A stretch of DNA of 64,000 nucleotides from Thermococcus henrietii (lineage in GTDB: Archaea; Methanobacteriota_B; Thermococci; Thermococcales; Thermococcaceae). The position numbers and the translations under genes were made by a program. The notes beneath the pieces are model-generated. The model saw only the letters and a program-made list of their open reading frames with translations. It was not told where the DNA came from and searched no databases. Within the stretch, counting starts at the first letter, position 1; every line of letters starts with the position of its first letter. The stretch covers positions 496,001-560,000 of the forward strand of contig NZ_LT900021.1 in NCBI RefSeq assembly GCF_900198835.1, read 5' to 3'. Shown here in pieces: positions 50,049 through 59,016 of this stretch.

Positions 50049-50558
50049 TCATCCCTTCCGTTCAACCCTAACCGCCCGAACATCCCATGCCAGCTCAATC
50101 GGCACCTCGACGACGATTATCGGCGTGTCTCCCTTGCTCTTCTCCCTCGGAACGACCGTGAGAACCTTCCCCTTTCCGACCGGCTCGCCGACCCTGTTGA
50201 GAAGAACGACCTCCTCGCCCTTCTCGGGAACCGGAAGGAGTTCGTGGGGCATCGTTATGCGCGCTTTGTCGCCGACGTAGTGCACCATGAAGAACGCCAG
50301 GCCGGGGCAGATTTGGACGCAGAGGGAGCAACCGATGCACTTGTCGTAGTCGACAATCGGCAGGTCGTTCGGGGTGGGCATGTTTATCGCGCCCGTCGGA
50401 CATATCTCCCTGCACGGGGCGCACGGTATCTCCTGGGGACACTCGGGAACTGCGACGGGTCTCTTCCTGAGCCTCTCCTCGCTCGGCTTCGGAATTATTG
50501 AGAACAGCTCCTCGGGGGTTAGGTATCCCCTCTGGAGGTAGGGCGGTATCTCGCTCAT
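50049..50558 (-). CDS. Ferredoxin-like 2[4Fe-4S] subunit of proline dehydrogenase type 2
   Basis: 169 residues. Two cysteine sets, CPQEIPCAPCREICP and CIGCSLCVQICP (about 40-85), bind two [4Fe-4S] clusters and would carry electrons from the FAD subunits. The C-terminal domain is beta-rich and basic (VVVEVPIELAWDVRAVRVER). It overlaps the alpha gene by four bases (ATGA). Gene order alpha, ferredoxin, BFD, beta matches PDH2 of Thermococcus profundus in content. Confidence 0.85.
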   Translation of the reverse strand: MSEIPPYLQRGYLTPEELFSIIPKPSEERLRKRPVAVPECPQEIPCAPCREICPTGAINMPTPNDLPIVDYDKCIGCSLCVQICPGLAFFMVHYVGDKARITMPHELLPVPEKGEEVVLLNRVGEPVGKGKVLTVVPREKSKGDTPIIVVEVPIELAWDVRAVRVERKG

Positions 50559-51994
50559 GCTCTCGCCTCCGCGAGTATTTTCCTAATCCCCTCCGCCACG
50601 TGCCTGCCGAAGGGCCCGGAGCGGAACTCGTCGAGGTCGCGCTGGGCCTTCTCTATCTCCCCAACCCAGCTCTCGTCCGCTATTCCGAGCCTCAGCGCTG
50701 CTGCTATTCCCGCTATCTTGCCCTCAAGCATCGCGGTGGTTGCCTCCTCAATTCCGGCCGAATCTCCCGCAACGAAGATTCCCCGAACGGTCGTTTCCAT
50801 CCATTCGTCGCGAACCGCCACGTGGCCTCCCAGCTCGCGGACGTAGCGAATCTGACAGCCGGCCTGGTGGAGCAGTTCGATGCTGGGCCTCAGACCAACG
50901 GCGAGCGCTATGATGTCGACCTCGAAGGTCTTCTCGGTTCCCGGAATCGGCCTCCAGTTCTCGTCGAGCTGGGCCACAACGGCCCTCTCGACCTTTTCCC
51001 TTCCTTCGGCGCGGAGGATGGTGTGCCTCGTGAGTATCGGAACTCCAAGACGCCTGACCTTCGCCGCGTGGACGAAGTAACCGCCGACTTTGGGCATGGC
51101 CTCGACTATCGCCTTCACCTCGACGCCGGCCTGGATGAGCTGGTAGGCGAGGATGAGCCCCACGTTTCCCGCTCCAACGATGAGAACCCTGTCTCCGGGT
51201 TTGACGCCGTAGGTGTTCATGAGCGTCTGGATTGCTCCGGCGCCGTAAACCCCGGGCAAATCGTTGTTCTCGAAGGGAATCATCCTCTCCATCGCGCCGG
51301 TGGCGACGATAACTGCCCTTCCCCGGAACTCTATGAGCTCGCGCTCCTTTCTGACTGCCAGGACGAGCTTCTCTTCGCCCTCCTGGAAGATGCCAACCGC
51401 TGAAGTTTCGAGAAAGACCTCGACGTTCTCGCTCTCCCTCAGCCCCTCCTCGAGGATTCTCGCGATTTCCACTCCCCTGACTCCCGCGAACTGCTCGCGC
51501 TTGCCGAAGAACTTGTGGGTCTGCTTGACGAGCTGGCCGCCGAGGGTGTGGTTCTCGTCTATGAGGACAACCTTGGCCCCGGCCCTCGATGCGTGGATTG
51601 CCGCCATCAGTCCTGCCGGGCCGCCGCCTATGACTATGATGTCCGCCCTAACGACCTTCGCATCTTTGAATTCCGGCGGCTTGGCCTTAGTCGGGAGCCT
51701 GGACCTTCCGCGCTGGCGCTCTATCTTCATGCCGTCCTCGACGAGGGTTATGCACGTCCTGACGTTTGGAATTCCGTTGACGACCATCAGGCAGGAGGAG
51801 CACTTGCCGATGGCGCAGAAGAGACCCCTCGGGCGCTTTTCGTTTGGGGAGTAGTTGAGGACCCTGACTCCCGCGGCGTGTAAAGCTGTTGCTATCGTCT
51901 CGCCCTCGTAGGCTTTGAGTGGTTTTCCTTCGAAGTATATTGTAACCTCCTTTCCGCGTTCAAACCTGAGAATGGGATGTTCATTGAGGCGCAT
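50555..51994 (-). CDS. Dye-linked L-proline dehydrogenase type 2, alpha subunit
   Basis: 479 residues. The N-terminal ferredoxin-like domain keeps its cysteines (GLFCAIGKCSSCLMVVNG, then RTC), so it should hold a [2Fe-2S] cluster, unlike the type 1 homologue. FAD/NAD motifs are IIVIGGGPAGLMAAIHAS and VLIVGAGNVGLILAYQL. It serves as the NAD(P)H dehydrogenase-type electron partner of the beta subunit. It heads the operon. GGTGACGC precedes the ATG and a TATA-like TTTTCATAAG lies further upstream on the minus strand. Confidence 0.88.
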   Translation of the reverse strand: MRLNEHPILRFERGKEVTIYFEGKPLKAYEGETIATALHAAGVRVLNYSPNEKRPRGLFCAIGKCSSCLMVVNGIPNVRTCITLVEDGMKIERQRGRSRLPTKAKPPEFKDAKVVRADIIVIGGGPAGLMAAIHASRAGAKVVLIDENHTLGGQLVKQTHKFFGKREQFAGVRGVEIARILEEGLRESENVEVFLETSAVGIFQEGEEKLVLAVRKERELIEFRGRAVIVATGAMERMIPFENNDLPGVYGAGAIQTLMNTYGVKPGDRVLIVGAGNVGLILAYQLIQAGVEVKAIVEAMPKVGGYFVHAAKVRRLGVPILTRHTILRAEGREKVERAVVAQLDENWRPIPGTEKTFEVDIIALAVGLRPSIELLHQAGCQIRYVRELGGHVAVRDEWMETTVRGIFVAGDSAGIEEATTAMLEGKIAGIAAALRLGIADESWVGEIEKAQRDLDEFRSGPFGRHVAEGIRKILAEARA

Positions 51995-52085
51995 TAAGCG
52001 TCACCTATGAGCTGATGACCAACAATGCTTATGAAAATTTTTCAATCCGAAGGTTCTTCACCTTTGGTTTTCCCACCTACCAAAC

Positions 52086-52096
52086 CTTTATATATC
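52086..52096 (+). promoter_or_regulatory. TATA box for the 7S RNA
   Basis: CTTTATATATC is centred 25 bases before the 5' end of the SRP RNA, the standard archaeal distance. Confidence 0.75.
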
Positions 52097-52115
52097 AGCC
52101 CTTGGAACTAACGTT

Positions 52116-52433
52116 GGCGGCGGGCTAGGCCGGGGGGTTCGGCGTCCCCTGTAACCGGAAACCGCCGATATGCCGGGGCCGAAGCCCGGGGGGCGGTTCC
52201 CAAAACCGCGCCCCGAAGCCGGGGTGCAACGATGAGCCCTCGTCCCGGGGGGCCGGCGGTGGGCGAGGTCCGGCTGGAGGGCCGGGCTAACGCCCTTTGC
52301 CCGCCGAACCCCGCCAGGCCCGGAAGGGAGCAGCGGTAGGCGGGACGTTCGGCGCTCCCGGGGTAGCGGGGGTGAGGGAGCCCCGGTGGAGGGGCGCGGC
52401 GGAGGGTTCCCACCCCCGGGCGCGCCCGCCGCC
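52116..52433 (+). ncRNA. ffs: Signal recognition particle 7S RNA
   Basis: About 318 bases, very GC-rich. The ends pair: GGCGGCGGGC (52116-52125) with GCCCGCCGCC (52424-52433), forming helix 1, an archaeal feature. The SRP54-binding helix-8 region is recognisable near 52310-52345 (CCAGGCCCGGAAGGGAGCAG). The RNA forms the SRP core with SRP19 and SRP54 for cotranslational protein targeting. Minor uncertainty in exact 3' end. Confidence 0.93.
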
Positions 52434-52478
52434 GCTAAACTTTTGAACGGTTCTATGCGACTCTTAACGGTGACCCCG

Positions 52479-53477
52479 ATGCACCCGAAGATAGGTTCGC
52501 TTCTCGCGAGGTTTCCGAGGGTTGAGCTGATAAGGTGGGAAACCCCGATTCAGTACCTCCCGAAGGTAAGCGAAAGGCTTGGCGTTGACGTCTACGTCAA
52601 GCGCGACGATCTGACAGGCTTCGGAATCGGCGGAAACAAGGTCAGGAAGCTTGAGTTCCTGCTCGGCGACGCGATAGCTAAAGGCTGCGACACGGTCATA
52701 ACCACCGGTGCCGTTCACTCCAACCACGCGTTCGTCACCGCTCTCGCTGCAAAAAGCCTCGGATTAGATGCCGTTCTCGTCCTCCGCGGCAAGGAACAGC
52801 TCAGGGGCAACTACCTCCTCGACAGGCTGATGGGGATAGAGACGAGGGTTTACAGCGTCGAGAAGACGAGCGAGCTCTGGCCGCTTGCCAAGGAGGTTGC
52901 CGAAGAGCTGAAGAAAGAGGGCAGAAAGCCCTACCTCATTCCCGCAGGTGGAGCCTCCCCGGTTGGAACGCTCGGCTACGTGAGGGCCGTTGGGGAAATC
53001 CACACACAGATGAAAAGGCTCGGCGTTGAGTTCGACTCGGTCGTTGATGCAGTTGGCAGTGGGGGAACTCTGGCAGGCCTGCTCCTCGGCTCGGCCCTCG
53101 TGAAGGCTCGCTGGAAGGTCGTCGGCATGGACGTCGGCGGCTTCGTTGAAGGCCTGGGAGAGCGCGTGAAGAAACTCGCCCTTGAGGCGTCGGAGCTAAT
53201 CGGAGCTACCGTTGAAGTTCCCGAGCCTGAAATCCACGACTACGGCTTCGGAGCCTACGGAAAGATAGTGAAGGAGGTCGCCGAGCTCATAAGGTTCGTC
53301 GGCACGAGCGAGGGAATAATCCTCGACCCGGTCTACACCGGAAAGGCCTTCTACGGCCTCATGGAGATGGCCGAGAAGGGAGAACTCGGCGAAACCGTGC
53401 TCTTCATCCACACCGGCGGCTTCCCGGGGGTCTTCCACTACGGCGAGGAGATGCTCGAGCTAATCCAAAAGGCTTAA
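52479..53477 (+). CDS. PLP-dependent D-cysteine desulfhydrase/ACC deaminase family enzyme
   Basis: 332 residues of PLP fold type II. The cofactor lysine is in GIGGNKVRKLEFLL; TTGAVHSNHAFVTALAA and AVGSGGTLAGLLLG are the phosphate-binding and glycine-rich loops. Archaeal members are often annotated ACC deaminase but several act as D-cysteine desulfhydrases, so the substrate is open. ATG at 52479 follows GGTGA; an ATG at 52455 precedes the likely transcript start from a TATA-like TAAACTTTT at 52435 just after the 7S RNA. Confidence 0.87.
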   Translation: MHPKIGSLLARFPRVELIRWETPIQYLPKVSERLGVDVYVKRDDLTGFGIGGNKVRKLEFLLGDAIAKGCDTVITTGAVHSNHAFVTALAAKSLGLDAVLVLRGKEQLRGNYLLDRLMGIETRVYSVEKTSELWPLAKEVAEELKKEGRKPYLIPAGGASPVGTLGYVRAVGEIHTQMKRLGVEFDSVVDAVGSGGTLAGLLLGSALVKARWKVVGMDVGGFVEGLGERVKKLALEASELIGATVEVPEPEIHDYGFGAYGKIVKEVAELIRFVGTSEGIILDPVYTGKAFYGLMEMAEKGELGETVLFIHTGGFPGVFHYGEEMLELIQKA

Positions 53478-53511
53478 AGTTCCTCCCCCTTTTTGCCTTT
53501 GAGGTGTCAAG

Positions 53512-54414
53512 ATGGCGAGCCTTGAGGTCGAGCTTTTCGGGGTAAGGTTCGAGAACCCGCTCATTCTCGCATCGGGAATCAACGACAAGGTTCCGGAGCA
53601 GTGGATTCGAGCGCACGAGGAGGGAGCCGGCGGGGTCGTTACGAAATCCATCGGAATCGAGCCGAGGAAAGGTTACGACAACCCCACAATCGTCGAGCTT
53701 CCCTACGGCCTGATAAACGCGATGGGCCTGCCGAACCCGGGCTGGAGGGGCTTCCTTGAGATGGTTGAGGGCTACACCTTTGACTTCCCGCTGATAGTCT
53801 CGATTTTCGGCGGAACGCCGGAGGAGTTCGCCTTCTTAGCCCAAAAGCTGAGCGACGTGGCGGATGCATTCGAGCTGAACCTCAGCTGCCCCCACGCGAG
53901 GGGCTACGGCATGGAAATCGGCCAGAACCCGGAGAACGTCTACGAGGTCGTGAAAGCCGTCAAGGACGCCACCGATAAGCCGGTTATCGCGAAGCTGACG
54001 CCGAACATAGACGACATCACGAAGCTCGGCTTGGCCGCTGAAAAGGCGGGAGCCGATGCAGTCTCGGCCATAAACACGCTGAAGGCGATAGCGATTGACA
54101 TCTACGCAAGGAAAGCAATCCTCAGCAACCGCGTTGGCGGTTACTCCGGGCCCGGCGTTAAGCCCGTCGCGCTCAGGGCAGTTTACGACCTCGCGAGGGC
54201 TCTAGAGGTTCCAGTGATAGGCATCGGCGGAATAACGACCTGGCAAGATGCTATTGAGTTCCTCCTCGCTGGTGCATCGGCGCTCCAGATTGGAACTGCC
54301 GTCTCGCTTCGGGGATGGAAGGTCTTCAGGGAAATCAACGAGGGCATCGAAACCTACCTCGAGGACGAGGGCTTTTCGAGCGTGGAGGAGATAGTCGGCC
54401 TCGCCCTTGAGTGA
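53512..54414 (+). CDS. pyrD: Dihydroorotate dehydrogenase, class 1B type
   Basis: 300 residues, FMN-binding TIM barrel of the pyrimidine pathway. FENPLILASGINDKVPE, VVTKSIGIEPRKGYDNPT, ELNLSCPHARGYG with the active-site Cys, and IGIGGITTWQDAIEFLLAGA. Class 1B enzymes need the iron-sulphur subunit PyrK; no pyrK is visible in this window. TATA-like GGCTTAAAG at about 53471; GAGGTG precedes the ATG. Confidence 0.95.
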   Translation: MASLEVELFGVRFENPLILASGINDKVPEQWIRAHEEGAGGVVTKSIGIEPRKGYDNPTIVELPYGLINAMGLPNPGWRGFLEMVEGYTFDFPLIVSIFGGTPEEFAFLAQKLSDVADAFELNLSCPHARGYGMEIGQNPENVYEVVKAVKDATDKPVIAKLTPNIDDITKLGLAAEKAGADAVSAINTLKAIAIDIYARKAILSNRVGGYSGPGVKPVALRAVYDLARALEVPVIGIGGITTWQDAIEFLLAGASALQIGTAVSLRGWKVFREINEGIETYLEDEGFSSVEEIVGLALE

Positions 54415-54491
54415 GGTTTTATTCCGTTTTTGTCCCATACTCCTTCTGCCAGAAGAGCTTTATAGGAGGAAAGCCTACTATACTATGGTGA

Positions 54492-55128
<637 letters not shown>

Positions 55129-55132
<4 letters not shown>

Positions 55133-55848
55133 AGCGTGCGGTGGTGCTGTTTTCGGGTGGACTCGACTCAACGGCCTGCCTCTACTGGGCGAAGAAGAAC
55201 TACGACGAGGTCATAATGCTCGTCATCAACTACGGGAGCAACGAGGAGCGCGTTACGAACAGGGTTGCTGAGTTCTTCTCGAAGGAGCTTGGAGTTCCAC
55301 TGAAGATAGTTCGCCTCGACTTCCTCGAGGAGTTCTCCAAACTGAGGGGGACGACGCTCGTCGGTGGAGAGACGCCGAAGGTAACCGCGGAGGAGCTTGA
55401 GGACTTTGAGAGGGCAAAGGAGACTGCCAAGAGCGTCTGGGTTCCAGCTCGTAACGTCGTCCTCATAAGCGTTGCCGCTTCGCTCCTCGATGCACTCGGA
55501 GGCGGGGACATAATAGTTGGCTTCAACGCGGAAGAAGGGACGACCTTCCCGGACAACACTCCCGAGTTCGTCGAGAGGATGAACGAGATGCTAAAGTATG
55601 GAACGATGGCAGAGGTTAAGGTCGTTGCCCCGCTCATAGACCTCGACAAGAGGGGCATAGCGCGCCTTTTGAAGGAGCTCGGAGCGAAGTACGAGTACTC
55701 CAACTCCTGCTACATGCCGAAGGGCTTCACCGAGGACGGCAAGCCGATACACTGCGGCCAGTGCGAGAGCTGCGTCAGGAGGCACCGCGGTCTCATTGAG
55801 GGTATCGGGGAGGACAGGACCGTTTACGCCGTCGAGCCGAAGATTTGA
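55129..55848 (+). CDS. queC: 7-cyano-7-deazaguanine synthase (QueC)
   Basis: 239 residues. It makes preQ0, the precursor of archaeosine in archaeal tRNA. PP-loop [15 protein letters not shown] binds [22 protein letters not shown] and [17 protein letters not shown] contact substrate; the zinc site is CYMPKGF...[11 protein letters not shown]. It is coupled to the toxin gene by a four-base overlap (ATGA). Two tRNA genes follow. Confidence 0.95.
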
Positions 55849-55879
55849 TGCTCATACCTGTCCACCCACCACCGCAAGA

Positions 55880-55888
55880 TTTATAAAT
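55880..55888 (+). promoter_or_regulatory. TATA box for tRNA-Phe
   Basis: TTTATAAAT lies about 32 bases before the tRNA, so the transcript has only a short 5' leader. Confidence 0.65.
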
Positions 55889-55915
55889 CTCTTCCCTGCC
55901 CTTATCTTTGGGCGT

Positions 55916-55992
55916 GGGGCGGTAGCTCAGCCTGGGAGAGCGCCGGACTGAAGATCCGGGTGTCGGGGGTTCAAATCCCCCTCGCCCCACCA
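55916..55992 (+). tRNA. tRNA-Phe (anticodon GAA)
   Basis: Acceptor GGGGCGG (55916-55922) pairs with TCGCCCC (55982-55988, one G-U); anticodon loop CTGAAGA gives GAA; CCA is encoded at 55990-55992. It is the wyosine substrate of Taw1 at 19381. No intron. Confidence 0.95.
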
Positions 55993-56000
55993 CTTTCTGC

Positions 56001-56078
56001 GCGGTGGTAGTCTAGCCTGGTCTAGGACACCGGCCTTCCAAGCCGGTGACCCGGGTTCAAATCCCGGCCACCGCACCA
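56001..56078 (+). tRNA. tRNA-Gly (anticodon TCC)
   Basis: Acceptor GCGGTGG (56001-56007) pairs with CCACCGC (56068-56074); anticodon loop CTTCCAA gives TCC; CCA is encoded. Eight bases after tRNA-Phe, probably one transcript. Confidence 0.95.
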
Positions 56079-56553
56079 CACAAACTTCGCCTGCGCGAAG
56101 TTTGACCAAGGTTCGTGATTCTTCTTTGGAGCATAATTTGGAGAGTTTGTACTCTTAAGTGGCAGTACTCTCAAGGAATTCTCTTCAAAAGGAGCTATTT
56201 AGAGGGGTTTCTCCAGAAAAGCGCTCCTTCGGAGCGCGAGAAAAGCAAACCCAAGCGAGGAAACTCCCAAAATTTAGGAATTCGCACTCTACAAGAATCC
56301 ATTAAAAGCGCAAACACTCCAAAAGAAACCTTTGATGGAAGAATCACAAACTTTGATGAAACTTTGCTCAGCAAAGTTTCTTTGGTGAAGCTTTTTTCCA
56401 AAAGCTTGCTTGTGGGGGTTTTCTCTCTTAGCACCTTTAGAGAGTGAAACACTCATATAGAGAGCTATGAAAAAGAAAACCCCCATTTTCACAATGAACA
56501 CTTAGAATTAGCACAATATATTCCGCCAGCGCTTTCGTCAGAAAGGGCTGCAA
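56079..56553. repeat. Gene-free hairpin field between tRNA-Gly and tRNA-Pro (field B)
   Basis: Relative of field A at 9756. It opens with a perfect hairpin, CAAACTTCGC/GCGAAGTTTG (56081-56104), carries GCGCTCC-TTC-GGAGCGC (56221-56237), AAACTTTGC/GCAAAGTTT near 56360, and AAGCTTTT/AAAAGCTT near 56390. A 37-base stretch (56087-56123) is identical to 10027-10063. Read from the tRNA-Pro side, it begins with the same 30-base motif that follows tRNA-Ile. No protein-coding gene is supported. Confidence 0.78.
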
Positions 56554-56631
<78 letters not shown>

Positions 56632-56658
56632 ATGCCCGCTCTTAAGGACTTCGCAGTG

Positions 56659-56667
56659 CTTATAAAG
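56659..56667 (+). promoter_or_regulatory. TATA box for the mannose synthase gene
   Basis: CTTATAAAG lies about 35 bases before the chosen GTG start at 56698 and rules out the upstream ATG at 56632. Confidence 0.55.
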
Positions 56668-56697
56668 TTTACGGACTACTACCCCGGGGTGTGGAGA

Positions 56698-57753
56698 GTG
56701 AAAATCAGCATCATCGTCCCAACGTACAACGAGCGCGATAACCTTCCCGAGCTCTTCGAGAGAATTTCAAAGGCCCTGAAGGGCTACGACTATGAAATTA
56801 TCATCGTTGACGACGATTCACCTGACGAAACCTGGAAGCTCGCCGAGGAGCTCTCGAAGGATTATCCCGTTAGAGTAATCAGGAGAACCGACGAGAAGGG
56901 CCTATCATCGGCTGTAATCAGGGGGTTTAAGGAAGCAGCCGGCGACGTTTTCGTCGTGATGGATGCGGATTTACAGCACCCTCCCGAAGTCATTCCCGAG
57001 CTCCTGAAGGTGATAGAGGACGGGGCCGATATAGCGATAGCCAGCAGATACGTCCCCGGGGGCGGTGTTAAGAACTGGTACTGGTACAGGAAGCTCATCT
57101 CGAAGGGCGCGATAATGCTCGGTCGCCTCGCCCTTCCGAAAATCCGGAACGTGAAGGACCCCGTGAGCGGTTTCTTCGCCCTCAGGAGGGAGGTCGTCGA
57201 GGGCGTTGAGCTGAACCCGGTCGGCTTCAAAATCCTCATGGAGATTCTAATCAAGGGCAACTACCGGAAGGTCGTCGAGGTTCCCTTCGTCTTTGGCCTG
57301 AGGAAGGCCGGCGAGAGCAAGCTGAGCGGGAAGACGATGCTCAACTACCTGAGGCATCTTTACCGGCTCATGCGCTGGGAGGGCGAGCTCGACAGGCTGA
57401 TAAAGTTCTCGCTTGTGGGCCTCTCAGGAGTCCTCGTCAACGAGGGCTTCCTTTGGCTCTTCGTTCACCTCGGCCTCAGCAAGTACATCGCAAACGTTCC
57501 CGCAACGGAGCTCGCGATACTCAACAACTTCCTGTGGAACGACCTGTGGACATTCAAAGACCTCAAGAGAAAGCCCCTCTGGAAGAGACTTGTTAGCTTC
57601 CACGTCGCGGCCTTAACCGGCGCCGTCGTCCAGTGGGCGATATACGTGCCCCTCGTGTGGCTCGGCCTGCACTACCTCATAGCCAACCTGATAGGCATCG
57701 GTGCCTCTTTCGTCGTTCGCTTCGCCGTCAACAGACACGTCACGTGGGGTTGA
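56698..57753 (+). CDS. Dolichol-phosphate mannose synthase with GtrA domain
   Basis: 351 residues. The GT2 catalytic domain has ISIIVPTYNERDNLPELFE, the metal-binding VMDADLQHP and PVSGFFALRREVV; the last third is a four-helix GtrA-like membrane domain (LIKFSLVGLSGVLVNEGFL). This layout matches the structurally known Pyrococcus furiosus enzyme, which moves mannose from GDP-mannose to dolichol phosphate on the cytoplasmic face. It supplies N-glycosylation, linking it to the oligosaccharyltransferase at 3849. GTG 56698 follows GGTGTGGAG; the longer frame starts within tRNA sequence. Confidence 0.92.
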   Translation: MKISIIVPTYNERDNLPELFERISKALKGYDYEIIIVDDDSPDETWKLAEELSKDYPVRVIRRTDEKGLSSAVIRGFKEAAGDVFVVMDADLQHPPEVIPELLKVIEDGADIAIASRYVPGGGVKNWYWYRKLISKGAIMLGRLALPKIRNVKDPVSGFFALRREVVEGVELNPVGFKILMEILIKGNYRKVVEVPFVFGLRKAGESKLSGKTMLNYLRHLYRLMRWEGELDRLIKFSLVGLSGVLVNEGFLWLFVHLGLSKYIANVPATELAILNNFLWNDLWTFKDLKRKPLWKRLVSFHVAALTGAVVQWAIYVPLVWLGLHYLIANLIGIGASFVVRFAVNRHVTWG

Positions 57754-57816
57754 AATTTTCCCAATGGGTAACCTTTTATACTGGCTTTTTTCTAATCCTC
57801 ATGGGGTGCGCGGAAA

Positions 57817-58530
57817 ATGTACGTAGGTGAGCTACTCAAGGGATTGGACAGAATGCCAAGTGGTGTTCCTGGGCTCGACAACTTAATCGGCGGTGGCTTC
57901 CTGCCGGGCAGGGTTTATCTGATTACTGGCCCGCCCGGTAGCGGTAAGACTACCCTCGGGATACAGTTCCTCGTCGAGGGAGCCAACAACGACGAGAAGG
58001 GTCTCTTCATATCCCTCTTCGAGACCCAGGACGTTATTCTGCGCGACATGCTCCGCTACAACTTCGGAATCCTCGAGCACTTTCAGTCCAAGCGGATAGC
58101 CTTCTACGACCTCGGTGAGATTCTCCTCAGCACGAACCGCGAGCTCACCTGGGACGAGCTTTTCAAGCTCCTCATCGAGATTATCAAGCGCGAAAAGGCC
58201 AAGCGTGTTGTCATCGACTCGTTCAGCCTCTTCGAGTCATTCGTCAGCGACCCTGCGGGAAAGAAAAAGGCCCTTGGAAGGTTCGTCAGGCTCCTCCGCT
58301 CCCTTGAGGTCACGACCCTTCTCCTCGCCGAGATGCTCAGCTCTGAAAAGTACACCGACGAGTACTACCTTGCCGATGGGGTGATAGTGCTCCACCACTT
58401 CATGCGCAACTACCAGATGGTTAGGGCGCTCCAGATACTCAAGATGCGCGGCGTTCCGCACGATAGCAACCTGAAGAGGCTTCGCTTCACGACCGACGGA
58501 ATAAGGGTCTACCCGGAGGCCCCACTATGA
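57817..58530 (+). CDS. KaiC-like RecA-superfamily ATPase
   Basis: 237 residues, a single KaiC domain. Walker A is TGPPGSGKTTLGIQF (about 37-51), and Walker B is KRVVIDSFSLFESF. Archaea carry many such one-domain KaiC proteins, some in signalling or motility (ArlH-like), but no archaellum genes are near. It overlaps the next gene by four bases (ATGA), indicating a functional pair. TATA-like CCTTTTATA at about 57772. Confidence 0.85.
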   Translation: MYVGELLKGLDRMPSGVPGLDNLIGGGFLPGRVYLITGPPGSGKTTLGIQFLVEGANNDEKGLFISLFETQDVILRDMLRYNFGILEHFQSKRIAFYDLGEILLSTNRELTWDELFKLLIEIIKREKAKRVVIDSFSLFESFVSDPAGKKKALGRFVRLLRSLEVTTLLLAEMLSSEKYTDEYYLADGVIVLHHFMRNYQMVRALQILKMRGVPHDSNLKRLRFTTDGIRVYPEAPL

Positions 58531-58976
58531 CCGAGGAGAAAAAGAACCTCCTGAAGGAGGCATATCAGTTCGGCTACTTCGTTGGCTTCAGGGGCCACAG
58601 CGAGTGGGCGGAGTGGGTAAGACAGAAGAGGGAGGAAATCTACCGGAAGGCCGAGGAACTTGGCATCTACGAGCTCGTCAAAGATGCCTACAGAAAGGGG
58701 AAGGAGCTTGGGAAGAGGGACAGGGAGGAGAAGCTCTACGAAGGACTCGCCGTCAAGGTGGATAAGGAGACTCCCACGAAACCGAGACCTCAGGTTGCTG
58801 GGCCCTCTGAAACCGGAGAAGGGCTCCACAAATTAGGTTCGAGGTCACCAACGACGCCTGAAATGGAGCGCGAGTACGTTGAGTTCCTTCAGAGCACGAA
58901 GCTGATTTTACCGCCCGAACTACTTAACACACTCAAACATCTCGAGCCACCGAAGATGCTCCGGCTCGGGGATTAG
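58527..58976 (+). CDS. Charged protein coupled to the KaiC-like ATPase
   Basis: 149 residues: a helical, Lys/Glu-rich N-terminal half (EAYQFGYFVGFRGHSEW, EWVRQKREEIYRKAEELG) and a Pro-rich, probably flexible C-terminal half. No known domain recognised. A four-base overlap with the KaiC gene implies they act together, for example as a regulator or adaptor of the ATPase. Confidence 0.65.
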   Translation: MTEEKKNLLKEAYQFGYFVGFRGHSEWAEWVRQKREEIYRKAEELGIYELVKDAYRKGKELGKRDREEKLYEGLAVKVDKETPTKPRPQVAGPSETGEGLHKLGSRSPTTPEMEREYVEFLQSTKLILPPELLNTLKHLEPPKMLRLGD

Positions 58977-59016
58977 CCTTTTATAGTTTCTTCTCCACGT
59001 TAATACGGTGGTCTTC

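Noticed and set aside
50498-51403. 301-codon plus-strand frame
   Set aside because: Antisense of the type 2 proline dehydrogenase alpha gene.
52108-52413. Minus-strand open frame of 101 codons over the 7S RNA
   Set aside because: It is the antisense of the GC-rich SRP RNA, with no ribosome-binding site or family resemblance.
55793-56109. Two minus-strand open frames across tRNA-Phe and tRNA-Gly
   Set aside because: Peptides such as GGFEPPTPGSSV and WPGFEPGSPAWKA are the well-known false proteins read from the complement of tRNA genes.
56115-56501. Open frames of 70-110 codons on both strands of hairpin field B
   Set aside because: They follow the repeats, overlap each other, and lack translation signals; composition matches non-coding DNA.
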